From positions 1 to 28,591 of the forward strand of contig DBPU01000100.1 of assembly GCA_002305615.1 (NCBI GenBank): 28,591 nt of DNA, in the 5' to 3' direction. This document shows, piece by piece, positions 14,186 through 26,000 of the stretch. The notes below the pieces were generated by a model, which worked only from the letters and a program-made list of their open reading frames with translations, made no database searches and was not told where the DNA came from. The stretch is from Verrucomicrobia bacterium UBA1412. Its GTDB lineage: Bacteria; Verrucomicrobiota; Verrucomicrobiia; Limisphaerales; UBA1412. The translations under genes were made by a program, and so were the position numbers. Each line of letters opens with the position of its first letter. Positions within the stretch are counted from its first letter, which is position 1.

Positions 14186-15133
14186 TTATCGTGCTTTAAC
14201 TTCCACTGATTCAATGGCTCCGATAGAAATGCTGACTTCACCACCACCGGCCAAGGGCACCAGGAAAATATCCCCGGTGGTCACGCGAGAGAAGCGAATT
14301 CCTTCGTGGATCTTTGAGCCTTCCTTAATGACAAACATAACTGACTTCTCTTTCGGTCCCAAGACGGGGCGGAAAAAGGTCGGGAACTTCGTCTCGAAGA
14401 AGCGGCGGTTGAAAGTGATCTCGCCCTTTGTATAAATGGCGGGTTCATAACCGGCAGCAGCACTGTCCTTGACCGTCGCGGCGCGGGTCATGGTCTTGGT
14501 AACCGTGCTGGCTCCCGTAGAAATATTCGGGTCCTTGAATTCCGCATGTGCGGGCGACTCCTCCTCAAAAACAGGGGCAGCAGGGGCCTGCTCTGGCTGG
14601 AGCATGAAAATAGCGGGTCCGACGACCGGCAGTATAGCCGAAACGCCGCAGACCAATGCGGGTTGCTTGCGGCGGAACCTCGCAATGCTGAAGCCTGCCA
14701 CCAGGTTTCCGGCATAAAGCGCGCCCAGAAGCAAAAGCCCGGCAGGGGTAAGCCATGCATTAAGAAAACCGGGAGCGGGATAATAATGAGTGATTCGGTC
14801 CACCTCACCTACCACAATTCTCGGAGGAGGTTTGACCGTTTTTGCTTTCAGCTCTTCCAGCGGAATTTCAATGAAAGGCTCAGCATAATACTGCGCATAA
14901 GGGTCTTTATTCGTAGCCAGGAGCTTCAGAGTATCCTGGGTAAAGCTCGGCCACTGAATAGTATCGGTATAGCCACCCGAATCTTTTTTGAAGACTACGC
15001 CCTCTTCCTTAAAGGAAATGGGATCTCCTTTAATGACTTCGCCATTTGTGCAAAAGTATTCTCCTGCGAACCCCTTGCACGCAAAAGCGAAGGCCGCACA
15101 AAGACAAATCTCAATTAACCAGCGTCTCAACAT
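14186..15133 (-). CDS. Secreted or membrane protein of unknown function
   Basis: A 315-aa protein with a signal segment (residues 1-23, ending CKGFAG), an extracytoplasmic beta region (24-75, FCTNGEVIKGDPISFKEEGV then WPSFTQDTLKLLA), and two hydrophobic segments at about 127-150 and 160-178. After an Ala/Pro/Glu linker (180-225) a C-terminal domain (230-315) follows, with FNRRFFETKFPTFFRPVLGP and a closing SISIGAIESVEV strand. The first region resembles N-terminal domains of other verrucomicrobial proteins; I recognise no named family. The gene is convergent with mpl and divergent from the efflux operon, so it is transcribed alone. The Cys20 is not in a lipobox. Confidence 0.65.
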   Translation of the reverse strand: MLRRWLIEICLCAAFAFACKGFAGEYFCTNGEVIKGDPISFKEEGVVFKKDSGGYTDTIQWPSFTQDTLKLLATNKDPYAQYYAEPFIEIPLEELKAKTVKPPPRIVVGEVDRITHYYPAPGFLNAWLTPAGLLLLGALYAGNLVAGFSIARFRRKQPALVCGVSAILPVVGPAIFMLQPEQAPAAPVFEEESPAHAEFKDPNISTGASTVTKTMTRAATVKDSAAAGYEPAIYTKGEITFNRRFFETKFPTFFRPVLGPKEKSVMFVIKEGSKIHEGIRFSRVTTGDIFLVPLAGGGEVSISIGAIESVEVKAR

Positions 15134-15277
15134 CGCAGCACTTTTCTAACAGACCCGGACCAAAATGGGAAGCTCAAACAGAAGTACATAGCAAGAATTT
15201 AGCAAACCGCCCGGCCTCCCTCTTCTCCTTGGATGTAACACAGTCCAACTCAACTGGAATAAAACTCGGATGCTGTA

Positions 15278-15306
15278 TTGCAAATATCGTTTACTCGCGT
15301 TAGAAT
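15278..15306 (+). promoter_or_regulatory. Promoter of the RND efflux operon
   Basis: TTGCAA (15278-15283), a 17-nt spacer and TAGAAT (15301-15306) match sigma70 consensus closely. Start would be near 15313, 32 nt before the adaptor ATG. No flanking regulator gene or clear operator was seen. Confidence 0.6.
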
Positions 15307-15344
15307 TTCAGGAGTTTTAGAATTGAAGACTGGAAAGCATTGAT

Positions 15345-16568
15345 ATGGAAAAGAAATTGGCAGCACCTCGATTCTATTTTTTCTTAAAGATGAGCTGTAC
15401 GGCTTTGCTATTGTGTGCCTTTTTGAGTGCATGCAACAAAGAATCCGGCGGCACACAGCCCCAGCAACCGCCCCCCACGGTGGAAGTCATGACCCTCTCC
15501 TACACGAACTACCAGGGATATACAAAAATCGCCGGTAATCTGGAGTCCCCGGCCACGGTCAATTTTCAGGCCCAGGTCTCTGGGTACCTGAAGAGCGCTC
15601 CAAGCCGGGAAGGCTTGATGGTCGAGACCAATGACATCCTCTTTGAAATAGACCCCTCCACCTATGTGGCCGCCCGTGAGGCCGCACAGGCCCAACTCCT
15701 GATCGATCAAGCCCGGGCTGAAAAAGCGGAGGCTGACCTGGTCCGAAATAAAGAACTGATGGCTCAGGAGGTGATTTCCAAAGCTATGTACGATGTCTAT
15801 GTCGCCTCGGCCAAAGAGAGCAAGGCCGCGGTAGAACTCTCCAAGGCCAAACTCCAGGCGGCGGAAATTAACCTGGGATTCACCAAAGTTTTCGCTCCCT
15901 ACAAAGGACTCCTGGGAGAAGTCACTGTGCGTCCTGGCAACCTGGTCAGCGCCGGCACCACGCAACTGGGTTCCATGGGGGTGATTGACCCTATCTGGGT
16001 GACCTTCCCTTTGAGCGAGCAGGCATATGTGAAAAGCACAAAGGATGGCGGTTTTGAAACTTCGGCAAAGGTGCTCTCAGAAAAACTGACTCCCGAGGCA
16101 GGCAGTTGGCTCGAAGCAGAGCTAATCCTGTCTGATAACTCGCTTTACCCGGAAAAAGGGAGAATTATTTTCGTGGACCGCGAATTCAGCCCCACGACAG
16201 GCACCCTGAAGGTGAAGGTCGAGTTCCCCAATCCCAACGGCTACCTCAGACCCAACCAATTCGCGCAAGTCAGGCTTCCTTACACGCTCTTTACCAATGT
16301 GTTCGTGATCCCCCAATCCGCCCTCATGCAGTTACAGAGCAAGGCCATGGCCTACGTGGTGGACCAGGAGAACAAAGTGCAAATGCGCTCCCTCAAAATC
16401 GCCCTTTTGGATGATAACCAGGCCATCGTTGAGGACGGCTTGAAACCCGGAGAGAAATTGGTCGTCAAAGGGCTTTTGAGGCTCCGCAACGGAATCACGG
16501 TCACCCCCATGACCGCAGAGGAAAGCGCAGCTCTCTCTCAAAAAATAAAGGCTAATTTGGCCCAATGA
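15345..16568 (+). CDS. RND efflux adaptor (membrane fusion protein), AcrA/MexA type
   Basis: A 407-aa periplasmic lipoprotein that would link the inner-membrane pump to an outer-membrane channel. Signal segment ends in lipobox FLSAC (Cys30). The lipoyl half-motif is AQVSGYLKSAPSREGLMVET with FEIDPSTY; the coiled-coil hairpin covers about residues 108-175 (AREAAQAQLLIDQARAEKAE, then LVRNKELMAQEVIS); the second lipoyl half is INLGFTKVFAPYKGLLGEVT; beta-barrel and membrane-proximal domains follow (VIDPIWVTFPLSEQAYVKS, GTLKVKVEFPNPNGYLRPNQ, VIPQSALMQLQSKAMAYVVD). All parts of a full-length AcrA-type adaptor are present. It lies 80 nt upstream of the pump gene. The transported substrate is not predictable. 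Confidence 0.93.
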   Translation: MEKKLAAPRFYFFLKMSCTALLLCAFLSACNKESGGTQPQQPPPTVEVMTLSYTNYQGYTKIAGNLESPATVNFQAQVSGYLKSAPSREGLMVETNDILFEIDPSTYVAAREAAQAQLLIDQARAEKAEADLVRNKELMAQEVISKAMYDVYVASAKESKAAVELSKAKLQAAEINLGFTKVFAPYKGLLGEVTVRPGNLVSAGTTQLGSMGVIDPIWVTFPLSEQAYVKSTKDGGFETSAKVLSEKLTPEAGSWLEAELILSDNSLYPEKGRIIFVDREFSPTTGTLKVKVEFPNPNGYLRPNQFAQVRLPYTLFTNVFVIPQSALMQLQSKAMAYVVDQENKVQMRSLKIALLDDNQAIVEDGLKPGEKLVVKGLLRLRNGITVTPMTAEESAALSQKIKANLAQ

Positions 16569-16648
16569 GTGCAATCCGCCTGAGGGACAATCTTGCTCTA
16601 TGCTGCGACTGCCGCCCTTCACTACAAATAATTAATCTGAATTAGATT

Positions 16649-19600
16649 ATGGCAAAATTTTTCATCTACCGTCCGGTCTTCGCCATGTCGCTCTCCATCG
16701 TGATCCTGATTGCAGGCCTGGTGAGCTTGACCCGTTTGCCTGTGGCGCAATTCCCCAATATCGTCCCGCCCACCGTCCAGGTCATGGCTGTTTACCCGGG
16801 TGCCAATGCCCGTGTCATTGAAGATACGGTGGCACGCCCCATCGAAGAACAGATGAACGGAGTCGAGGGGATGATCTACATGTATTCCTCCAATACGGAT
16901 GACGGTGTCATGATTCTGAACGTGGTTTTTGCCACGGGCAAGGACTTGGATATCGCGGCGGTAGATGTCCAAAACCGGGTCTCCCAGGCGCAGGCCTTTC
17001 TCCCCAACGAAGTAATCCAGCAGGGTATTACCGTTACCAAGCAATCTCCAAACATCCTTTTGGTTACGGCTCTTTATGCGGAAGACGAGACGGAATACGA
17101 TTCGGTCTTTCTCAATAACTACGCCTATCTGAGCATTCTCACCGAGCTCCAGCGCGTCGAGGGCGTTGGAAGCGTTTCACTTTTCACCTCTCAGGATTAC
17201 GCGATGCGCTACTGGCTGAACCCCAATAAAATGGCGCAACTGGGCGTGGATGCCAGCGAGTTTTACGCGGCCGTCTCAGAGCAAAACCGTGAGGCTGCCA
17301 GCGGCCAGGTGGGATACCCTCCCACGACAGCCGGCACGCCGTTTTCCAAAACGGTCAAACTCAAAGGCCGACTGGTTGAGCCCGATGAATTCGCCAACGT
17401 CATTATCCGCGCTCAGAGCGACGGCTCAATACTCCGCGCCAGAGACATTGCTGACGTTGAACTGGGAAGCCGCGTCTATAAATCCACCGGACGATACAAC
17501 CGAACCCCGGCTGCTTTGATGGCCGTTTATCAGCTGCCCGATGCCAACGGTCTGGATACCGCTGAAAGAGTGAGAAAACGGCTTGCGGAGCTGGAGCTCA
17601 ATTTCCCGCCCGGCATCAAGAGCTCAACCTTTTATGACAGCACCAAGTTCATTGATACCTCCATTGAAGAGACGCTGCATACACTCCTGGAGGCGTTCGT
17701 GCTGGTCTTTTTCGTCGTTTTCATCTTTCTGGGTAATTTCCGGGCCACGATTATACCGATTATCGCCGTGCCCATCGCCATTGTGGGAACTCTGGCCGTC
17801 TTCGCGCCTCTGGGCTTTGGCATCAACACGATGACCATGTTCGCCATGGTGCTGGCTATCGGCATCGTGGTGGATGACGCCATCGTGGTGGTCGAAGCCG
17901 TGGAGTACCATCTGGCCCGGGGCAAAACCTCCCTGCAAGCGACACTGGACGCCATGGACGATGTCTCCAACGCCGTGGTCGGAGTCGCCCTGGTGCTGGT
18001 CTCAGTCTTCATCCCCGTGGCTTTCCTGGGCGGCATCACCGGTATGCTCTATCAGCAGTTCGCCATCACTCTGGCCGTCTCTGTGCTTATTTCCGCCTTT
18101 GTGGCTCTGAGCCTGACGCCTGCTCTATGCGTCATTTTTCTGCGGCCACGCAAAGAGGGAAGCAAGAGCCCTCTGGCCATGTTCTCACGCTGGTTTGATC
18201 GTGTTTTTGAGAAAACCACCCATGGCTACCAACATCTATCCTCCGTCCTGATACGCAGAACGCTCGTGTGCCTGATCCTCCTGGGAGGTATCTACTACGG
18301 GGCCGGACACCTGGCTCTGGTCATCCCGACCTCTTTCGTTCCCTCCGAAGATCAAGGCGTCATCTTTGGCGTGGGGATTCTCCCTCCGGGCTCCAGTCTG
18401 GAGCGAACCGAAGGATACATGAAGAAGGTGGAAGATTACCTTGTTTCTCTGCCGGAGGTCGAAGGTGTGGCGACTATCAACGGTCTAAACCTTTTCCAGA
18501 TATCTTATGGAACCTATTACGGCTCGGTCATCGTGACGCTGAAAGACTGGAAATACCGAACCCGCCCCGAACAGAAAGCCGATTACCTGATCGCGAAAAT
18601 AACGAGAGAAATCAGCCAAATTCCCGATGCGATCTTCTCTGCCGGCGGTGCTCCGGCCATTTCAGGTATGGGCACGGTAGATGGCGTTCAGTTTGAGCTC
18701 CAGGACCGCAAGGGCTTAACCCCGGAGGATCTGGAAGCGGTCACGCGGGATTACACCGCCAAGCTCAAAGAACGCACCGACGTGATTGCCTCCGCCTTTA
18801 CTTTCTACAACACGCAGGTGCCGCAAGTCTTCGTCAACCTGGACCGCGATAAACTCAAAAAACTTCAGGTGCCCGTAGACCGCCTCTACACCGCATTGCA
18901 GGTATACCTGGGAAGCGCATACGTGAATCAATTCACCCGCTTTGCCCGCAACTTCCAAATCTACCTGCAGGCCAAGCCGCAGTTCCGAATGAATGAATCG
19001 GATATCTACAACATTTACGTGAAAAGTGACCTGGGAGAAATGGTCCCCATGAGCACCCTATCCACCACCGTCGCCACCAACGGGGCCGATAACCTGACGC
19101 ATTTCAACATGTATCGTACTGCGGAAATACAGGCACGGGGTCTGCCGGGAGTCAGCTCTGGGGTTCTGATTAATACTATGGAAGAAGTGGCCAAAGAGAC
19201 TTTACCCGATGGCTTCAACTATCAATGGACCAACATCGCTTACCAGCAGAAACAAACCACTGCCGCTCAACAGATCATGATTTTCCTCCTGGCTCTGATA
19301 TTCGTTTTCCTGGTATTGGCAGCTCTCTATGAAAGCTGGGCCGTTCCCTTTGCCGTGATTTTCGGGCTGGGAATAGGCGTTTTCGGAGCCTTCGTAGGAA
19401 TCCTGCTGCGCGATTTGCCCAACGATGTTTATTTCCAGATCGGACTCATCATGCTTTTGGGTTTGGCCGCTAAAAACGCGATTCTGATTGTGGAATATGC
19501 CAAAGTACGGCGCGATAGAAAAATGCCCATCATCGAAGCAGCCATTGAGGCGGCCGGGCTGCGTTTTCGGCCGATCCTCATGACCTCTTTCGCCTTTTTA

Positions 19601-19831
19601 TTCGGCGTTCTGCCGCTGGTATTTGCCTCGGGTGCAGGCGCTGCCAGCCGTCAATCTCTGGGGACTACGGTCTTCTTCGGTATGGGAATGGCGACATTAC
19701 TGGGTATCTTCTTCATTCCTGCCCTCTACGCCATCATTCAGAAAATTGCCGAGAAGGTTTCTCCTCCCGCAGAGAATAAACCCGCTGAGTCCAAAGAAAT
19801 ATCCACGCAAAAAACGGCAACTGATGAGTAG
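16649..19831 (+). CDS. RND multidrug efflux pump, HAE1 family (AcrB/MexB type)
   Basis: A 1,060-aa proton-driven inner-membrane transporter, the usual size for the HAE1 family. It begins MAKFFIYRPVFAMSLSIVIL, the standard first helix. Motif GIVVDDAIVVVEAVEYHLARG in helix 4 carries Asp409-Asp410, and GLAAKNAILIVEYAKVRRD in helix 10 carries Lys942; these are the charged residues that relay protons (AcrB D407, D408, K940). The two large periplasmic loops and the pseudo-symmetric halves are complete. The C-terminus after helix 12 is a short Lys/Glu/Pro tail. No TolC-type gene follows; the next gene is an unrelated giant secreted protein, so the outer-membrane channel must be encoded elsewhere. 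No Shine-Dalgarno stands before the ATG. Confidence 0.95.
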   Translation: MAKFFIYRPVFAMSLSIVILIAGLVSLTRLPVAQFPNIVPPTVQVMAVYPGANARVIEDTVARPIEEQMNGVEGMIYMYSSNTDDGVMILNVVFATGKDLDIAAVDVQNRVSQAQAFLPNEVIQQGITVTKQSPNILLVTALYAEDETEYDSVFLNNYAYLSILTELQRVEGVGSVSLFTSQDYAMRYWLNPNKMAQLGVDASEFYAAVSEQNREAASGQVGYPPTTAGTPFSKTVKLKGRLVEPDEFANVIIRAQSDGSILRARDIADVELGSRVYKSTGRYNRTPAALMAVYQLPDANGLDTAERVRKRLAELELNFPPGIKSSTFYDSTKFIDTSIEETLHTLLEAFVLVFFVVFIFLGNFRATIIPIIAVPIAIVGTLAVFAPLGFGINTMTMFAMVLAIGIVVDDAIVVVEAVEYHLARGKTSLQATLDAMDDVSNAVVGVALVLVSVFIPVAFLGGITGMLYQQFAITLAVSVLISAFVALSLTPALCVIFLRPRKEGSKSPLAMFSRWFDRVFEKTTHGYQHLSSVLIRRTLVCLILLGGIYYGAGHLALVIPTSFVPSEDQGVIFGVGILPPGSSLERTEGYMKKVEDYLVSLPEVEGVATINGLNLFQISYGTYYGSVIVTLKDWKYRTRPEQKADYLIAKITREISQIPDAIFSAGGAPAISGMGTVDGVQFELQDRKGLTPEDLEAVTRDYTAKLKERTDVIASAFTFYNTQVPQVFVNLDRDKLKKLQVPVDRLYTALQVYLGSAYVNQFTRFARNFQIYLQAKPQFRMNESDIYNIYVKSDLGEMVPMSTLSTTVATNGADNLTHFNMYRTAEIQARGLPGVSSGVLINTMEEVAKETLPDGFNYQWTNIAYQQKQTTAAQQIMIFLLALIFVFLVLAALYESWAVPFAVIFGLGIGVFGAFVGILLRDLPNDVYFQIGLIMLLGLAAKNAILIVEYAKVRRDRKMPIIEAAIEAAGLRFRPILMTSFAFLFGVLPLVFASGAGAASRQSLGTTVFFGMGMATLLGIFFIPALYAIIQKIAEKVSPPAENKPAESKEISTQKTATDE

Positions 19832-19990
19832 AGGCTAATCTCTGCCATTCAATATCGCCTGCATTCTGTAACTCATTTCAGGCGTGTTTATTGTGCTCCC
19901 GGAGCCCGATATCGGAGCATCGTCGTCAAATCCGATTGAGGCCGTGGCACAATAAAATTGAAAATAGTTTGCCTTTCCCCTTCCTGTTGG

Positions 19991-20019
19991 TTGAAAAAAT
20001 GCTTCATACTTGTTATCGT
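19991..20019 (+). promoter_or_regulatory. Candidate promoter of the giant secreted protein gene
   Basis: TTGAAA (19991-19996), a 17-nt spacer and TATCGT (20014-20019). Start would be near 20026, about 19 nt before the TTG codon at 20045. Confidence 0.45.
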
Positions 20020-20044
20020 TTGCTAGTACGGCAAGGTGCTTTGA

Positions 20045-23000
20045 TTGAAAAGTAATCAGATCGAAATGAAAAGAAATTTCTATTTATCGGCAGTTTTAAC
20101 TGTTTTTGGGGCAGCGCTCCTGTTGACTTTCTGTTTTCCGTTAAAAATGGAAGCCAGCGTGAGAATCAACGAATTTGTGGCTTCCAATAGTGAGGGCTTA
20201 AAAGACTCGGCCGGGATTGCCGCTGACTGGATTGAAATCTTCAATGACAGCGACAGTTCGATTGATATCGGCGGTTACTACCTCACCGATAGCGACAGCA
20301 ATCTCACCCGGTGGCAATTTCCCAGCCCCACCAACATCGCCGCTCAAGGCTACCTGATCGTCTTCGCAGACGGCACGCTTACGCCGCCGGTTTCCGGTAA
20401 AGAGCTTCACGCCAACTTCAGCCTGAGCAAAGACGGCGAATACCTTGCCCTGGTGGATCGGGATGGAACCACGATTATTCACGAATTTGCAGGGAATTTC
20501 CCGGTTCAATATTCAGATATTTCATACGGTATTACCCAGGAGGTTCTTGAGTTCGTAAATCCTGAAACGACCCTCCAATGGAAAGTACCCTCACAGTCGG
20601 GTACTTCTTCCTCGGGCAACGGAAAAGGCGGAGTCGGCTTCACCCAGACTGAGGGCGGCGGAGGTTTCTCGGTTTCTTATTGGGCATTGAATGTGGCGAG
20701 CATCAACAGCGTTGCAGAGGCCGAAACCTATATCAAAAATGAGTCCTATTGGCTTACCGATACCACCTACCCCGTCATGGGCGTTTACGAAACCATCAAC
20801 TTCGCCGATAGCTCCTCTCCGGGACACTATACACCCGATAATCCTTTCCCCACCCATGCTTCGACCTCAGTGGATAAAAACAATTTCGTACTGGTGATCC
20901 AAGCCAACATCTTCATTCCCAAAGCGGGGATGTGGACTTTTGGCAGCATGAGCGATGACGGTTTCCACCTCAGGATTACGGGCAACGGCGTTAATTTTGT
21001 TTGCGAATACCCCTCTCCTCGCGGAATGGCCGATACTATGGCCTCCTTCAATTTCCGTCAACCAGGCGTATATAGCGCCAGGATGATCTACTACGAATCC
21101 GGCGGAGGAGCCGGTGTAGAGCTCTATGCCGCAGAAGGCAGTTACGACGCCTGGAACAGCACCGCCTTCCGGCTGGTAGGTGACTTGGCCCAGGGAGGCA
21201 TCTCCACCGCAGGCGCGATCGCACCTTTTATTGAGACCGATGTGCAGGATGCGATGAAAGACGTTAATACGCGCATCGATCTGGAATATCCCTTTGTGTT
21301 GGAAAAAGCGCCCGCAGCAGACACAACTCTCACCTTTAAAATTCGCTACACTGACGGCTTTGTCGCCATGTTGAATGGTGACTTTATCGCATCTGCCAAT
21401 AATCCCGTTACTCTACCCTGGAATGCGGCTGCAACTCTAAGCAGACCCATTGAACAGGTTCTCGTGTGGGATGAATTCTCGGTGGATACACAACTTCTTA
21501 AGGAGGGTGAAAATACACTCAAAATTATCGGTTTGAACCACACTGCTCAAGACCCCGAGTTTTTAATCCAGCCCTCATTGACCCTGGTAGATAACTCTGA
21601 ACTCTATCTGCGCTATTTCAAGACACCCTCCCCCAAGGCCGCAAACGGTAAAGGTTTCCTGGGTGCCACAGCGCCGGTGCAGTTCAGCCACCCCAGAGGA
21701 TACTGTGACGCGCCTTTCGTTCTGGAAATGAGCTGTACCGAGAGCGATGCACAAATCCGCTATACGCTCGACGGCTCAGAGCCAACCGAGACAACCGGCT
21801 ATGCTTACACGGCTCCGATCACGATCAATAAAACGACCGTTCTGCGGGCCTTTTCATACAAGCCCTCTCACCTACCCTCGGAGATCAACTCCTGCTCCTG
21901 GATTTTCCTGGAAGATGTCCTGACTCAGTCTTCGACTCCGCCGGAAAATTGGCCTGTTTCCGGGCAAGTCAACGACCATGTCATGTATTACGGGATGAAC
22001 GCGGGAGTCACCGCTTCTCCGCTTTACGCCGATAGAATCCGACAGGGCTTTAAAGATATTCAAACTATCTCCATCCTGACGGATATGGATAACCTATTTG
22101 ACCCGCAAATAGGAATTTATGTGAACCCCTGGAATTCAGGCGCAAGCTGGGAGCGTCCGGCCTCCGTCGAGCTGATTGATCCATCCGGCGGCGAAGAATT
22201 CCATATCAATGCGGGATTGCGTATCCGCGGGGCAGCCAGCCGTACCAGCGGCAACCCCAAACACTCTTTCAGGCTTTTCTTCCGCGGTAAATACGGAGAG
22301 AGCAAGCTCCTGTTCCCGCTCTTCGGAAAAGAGGGCGCCAGCGAATTCGATAAAGTGGACCTCCGCACCGAGCAGAACCACTCCTGGCACCGCGAGGCAC
22401 CTTCCACCTACACGGCCGTGCGCGAAGTGTTCTCTCGGGATACGCAGCGCGAAGCCGGCACCATCTATACACGCAGCCGCTACTATCACCTTTTCCTCAA
22501 CGGCCTTTACTGGGGCCTCTACATGACCCAGGAACGGGTGGATGCGGATTTCGCTGCAACCTACATGGGCGGCCAACCAGAAGACTGGGATACCATCAAG
22601 ACCGAATCAAGCAGCAACCGCGCGACAGTTGCCGGAGACGGTAACATGGATGGCTGGCAGAGCCTCTACAATATCACGCAGCTGGGCTACGGCGCCGGCA
22701 AAGAAGCCAACTATTACCGTGTACGCGGCCTCAATCCCGACGGCAGCCGCAACACCAATTATCCCGTCCTTCTGGACCAGGATAACTTGATTAAATACAT
22801 GATCAACGCTTACTATGTTGGCGACCCCGATAACCCTCGCTCACTCTTTATCAACGCTCCGAACAATCTCTTTGCTCTCTATAATCGGGTCAATCCCGAT
22901 GGTTTTAAGTGGTTCCGCCATGATGCCGAACACAGCCTGGCAGCCAACCGGGGAGACTGGGGTCTCACGATGGACTACACCGCAGCCGGCTGGGGCTATA

Positions 23001-26000
23001 CCGATTACGGTCAGTTTGAACCGATGGTGCTCCATTTGGCGCTTTGTGAAAATGAAGAGTATAGAATGCGCTTTGCCGATATTGTGCAGGAGCAATTCTT
23101 CAACGGAGGCATCCTGACTCCGGAAAAATGTATAGAGCGCTATCAATCCCGTATGGATGAAATCGACCGGGCCGTTATCGGTGAGAGCGCCCGCTGGGGC
23201 GGCACTATGGGTGGCCTTCGCACACGCGACGTGGATTGGATCAATGAAAACAACTACATGCTCAAGACCTATTTCCCGCAAAGATCGGACATCGTCCTGC
23301 AGCAGTTCAAGAACCGGGGCTGGTTCCCCAATATCCCGGCACCCGCTTCCACGTTGGTCTCCGGAATGTGCGATCCGGGCCAGGAAATCACTTTAAGTGC
23401 CGATAGCCCCTTCTACTACACCCTGGATGGAAGCGACCCCAGACTGGCTGACGGGAGCATCAATCCCAATGCGATTCTCGTTTCCGGTACCGACGAAGAT
23501 CCTATCACGCCGACGGAACCCCAAACGCTGATCGAGAAAAAATCCAACTGGAAATATTACGACAAAGGTGCCACACCTCTGAGCCAGGGCATTATCAACT
23601 GGAAAAGCATCACTTATAATGACTCGGATTGGGGTGAAGGCTTGGGACGCTTTGGATTTGGCAGCAACACCGATGTCGGCACTACTACCACCCGAGTTAC
23701 AGGTGAAGGGGTTTATGTAAACACCACCTATTTCCGCCGCCAGTTCAACTTGGATTCTCTGGATGGAATTACGGGCCTCAAGCTTTCTCTCAATCGGGAT
23801 GATGGCGCCGTAGTCTATCTTAACGGAGTCGAAATCCTGCGCAGCAATATGGCTGAAGGCATAGTCAACTTCTCCACCCTGGCTGAATCTGTGGTCGATG
23901 CCACAGCCGACACTGTCTATTTCGATCACACGATCTCCACCCAAAGACTGCGCGCAGGCACCAACGTGATTGCCGTGGAGATTCACCAAGGTAGCACGAC
24001 TAGCACTGATATGTATTTTGACATGGAGCTTTCCACTACTGTGGAAGAAACGCCGGTGGGTGGTGCCTCCTCCACGAAGATCCGAATCGACCGGAGCACT
24101 CTCCTGAACATGCGCACTTTCCAGGAGGGAGTCTGGAGCGCATTGAGCCAATTCGATTATCTGGTCCGGCAGGATTATTCCGCGCTTCGTATCAGCGAGT
24201 TGATGTACGCGCCTATTTTTGAGGATGAAGGCATGGGCAATTATGACGATTACGCCTGGCTGGAAATCTGCAATACCAGCGAGCAGTCCGTCAACATGCG
24301 TGAGGTTCAAATCACTGAAGGCATCACCTATACGTTCCCGGATGTGGATATCCCGGCAGGCGGATACCTGGTTCTGGCCAAGAGCGCAGAGCATTTTGCA
24401 AGCCGCTATGACACCAATGGGATGCTCCTGGTTTCGGGCTATAGCGGAAACCTGGCTCGCAAAGGTGAGCAGATCACTCTGCAAGCTCCGGACTCGGAGA
24501 TTATCCAATCCTTCGCCTATGAGCGCAAATGGCACCCGGGTGCAGACCGCACCGGCTATTCCCTGGAAGTGATCAATCTGACAGCTCCTCTGGAGAGCTG
24601 GAGCCAACCCTATAACTGGTATGTTTCTCCTGTCTGGAGCGGCACCCCGGGCTATGCGGCCAAGCTCCTGCCGGCCAGTGCAGACCAGGTAGCGCCTCTG
24701 GGCGGCTCAGCCCTTATTTCATTGGGAGATGTCTCGGGAGAAATCCAGAACCTCCAGTGGAATCATTTCAACCTGAATGGAAAATGGGTCGCTGTCCCGG
24801 AAGTGACTTCCGCCACTCTGCAGCTTGATTCACTCTCAGAAGACGATGCCGGACTCTATATGGCCCGCTTCGAGTTGAATGGTGAAACCTGGCTTAGCAC
24901 ACCTTCCGAGCTGATGGTCCTCCTGGCTCAACCCCAGAATGTCACAACCTTTGAGGGCGGCTTCGGAACCATGAGTCTGGATATTCTCTCCGTGGTACCC
25001 GGGAAACTTCAGTGGCAGAAATTCACATCCGCCAGCCAATGGGAAGATATCCTCCAGGGCAGCGGTCCATCGCTGATACTGAACTATGTCACCGGATACG
25101 ATGCGGGAGCCTATCGCGTCAGGCTTTCGGATTCCTGGTTCAGCGATGAAGCGCTCCTGACAGTCGAGACCGAAACAGTTCCGCCCGAGATTACCCAGGT
25201 AGAAATGAACACGGATCGCTATATCCGGGTTACCTATTCGGAATATGTCTCTACTGAAACGGCCCTGAACAAGGCAAACTATCAGTTGGACGGGGGCGCT
25301 CAGATTCTCAATGCGGTCGCCTCCGGCAGCAGCAGTATCCCTGGCGCGGTTCTGGTGGTTCTTTTGGAAACGACGACATTGACTCAGGGTTCAGTTTATG
25401 CCCTGAGCGTCAGCGGAGTCTGTGATATCTCCTTTAATAAAAACCCGATTGCCCCGGACACGGTCAAATATATCCAGACCGATGTCATGGGCCAGGGGCT
25501 CCTGCGCCAAGTCTGGTATAACTGTGACTCCACCCTGAGCACCCTGACCGGCAAAGCGACCTATCCGAATTCTCCGGACCTGGTGGATTCGGTGACGAGC
25601 TTCGTCTCACCCATTGATTGGGCTGATAACTACGGCCAAAAACTGAGCGGACTCATTATTCCGCCGGTTACCGGCTCATACACCTTTTGGATATGCAGCG
25701 ATGATGACTCGGAGCTCTGGCTCAGCACTGATGAAAGCCCGACCCATAAGAGCAGGATTGCTTACCTCTACGGATGGGCACCGGTGGATACTTGGGATAG
25801 ATACGCTTCGCAGAAATCGTCTTCGATTTCGCTGACGGCTAATAAACCTTATTACATCGAAGGAATTCAAACCGACGGCACCGGCGGAGATCACATTATG
25901 GTGCGCTGGCAGCTCCCCTCCGGAACCATAGAGTCGCCGATTCCGCAGACACGTCTCTATCCTCCGGGATCATCGTTTACCGCTCCTGAAATAGTGGTTC

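Noticed and set aside
19856..19884. CGCCTG/CAGGCG inverted repeat after the RND pump gene
   Set aside because: The 17-nt loop and short stem with no clean T-run make a terminator doubtful.
23393..24607. 404-codon open frame on the minus strand inside the giant gene
   Set aside because: It lies wholly opposite a long gene with clear domains, and no ribosome site or recognisable protein motif supports it; a GC and codon-bias shadow.
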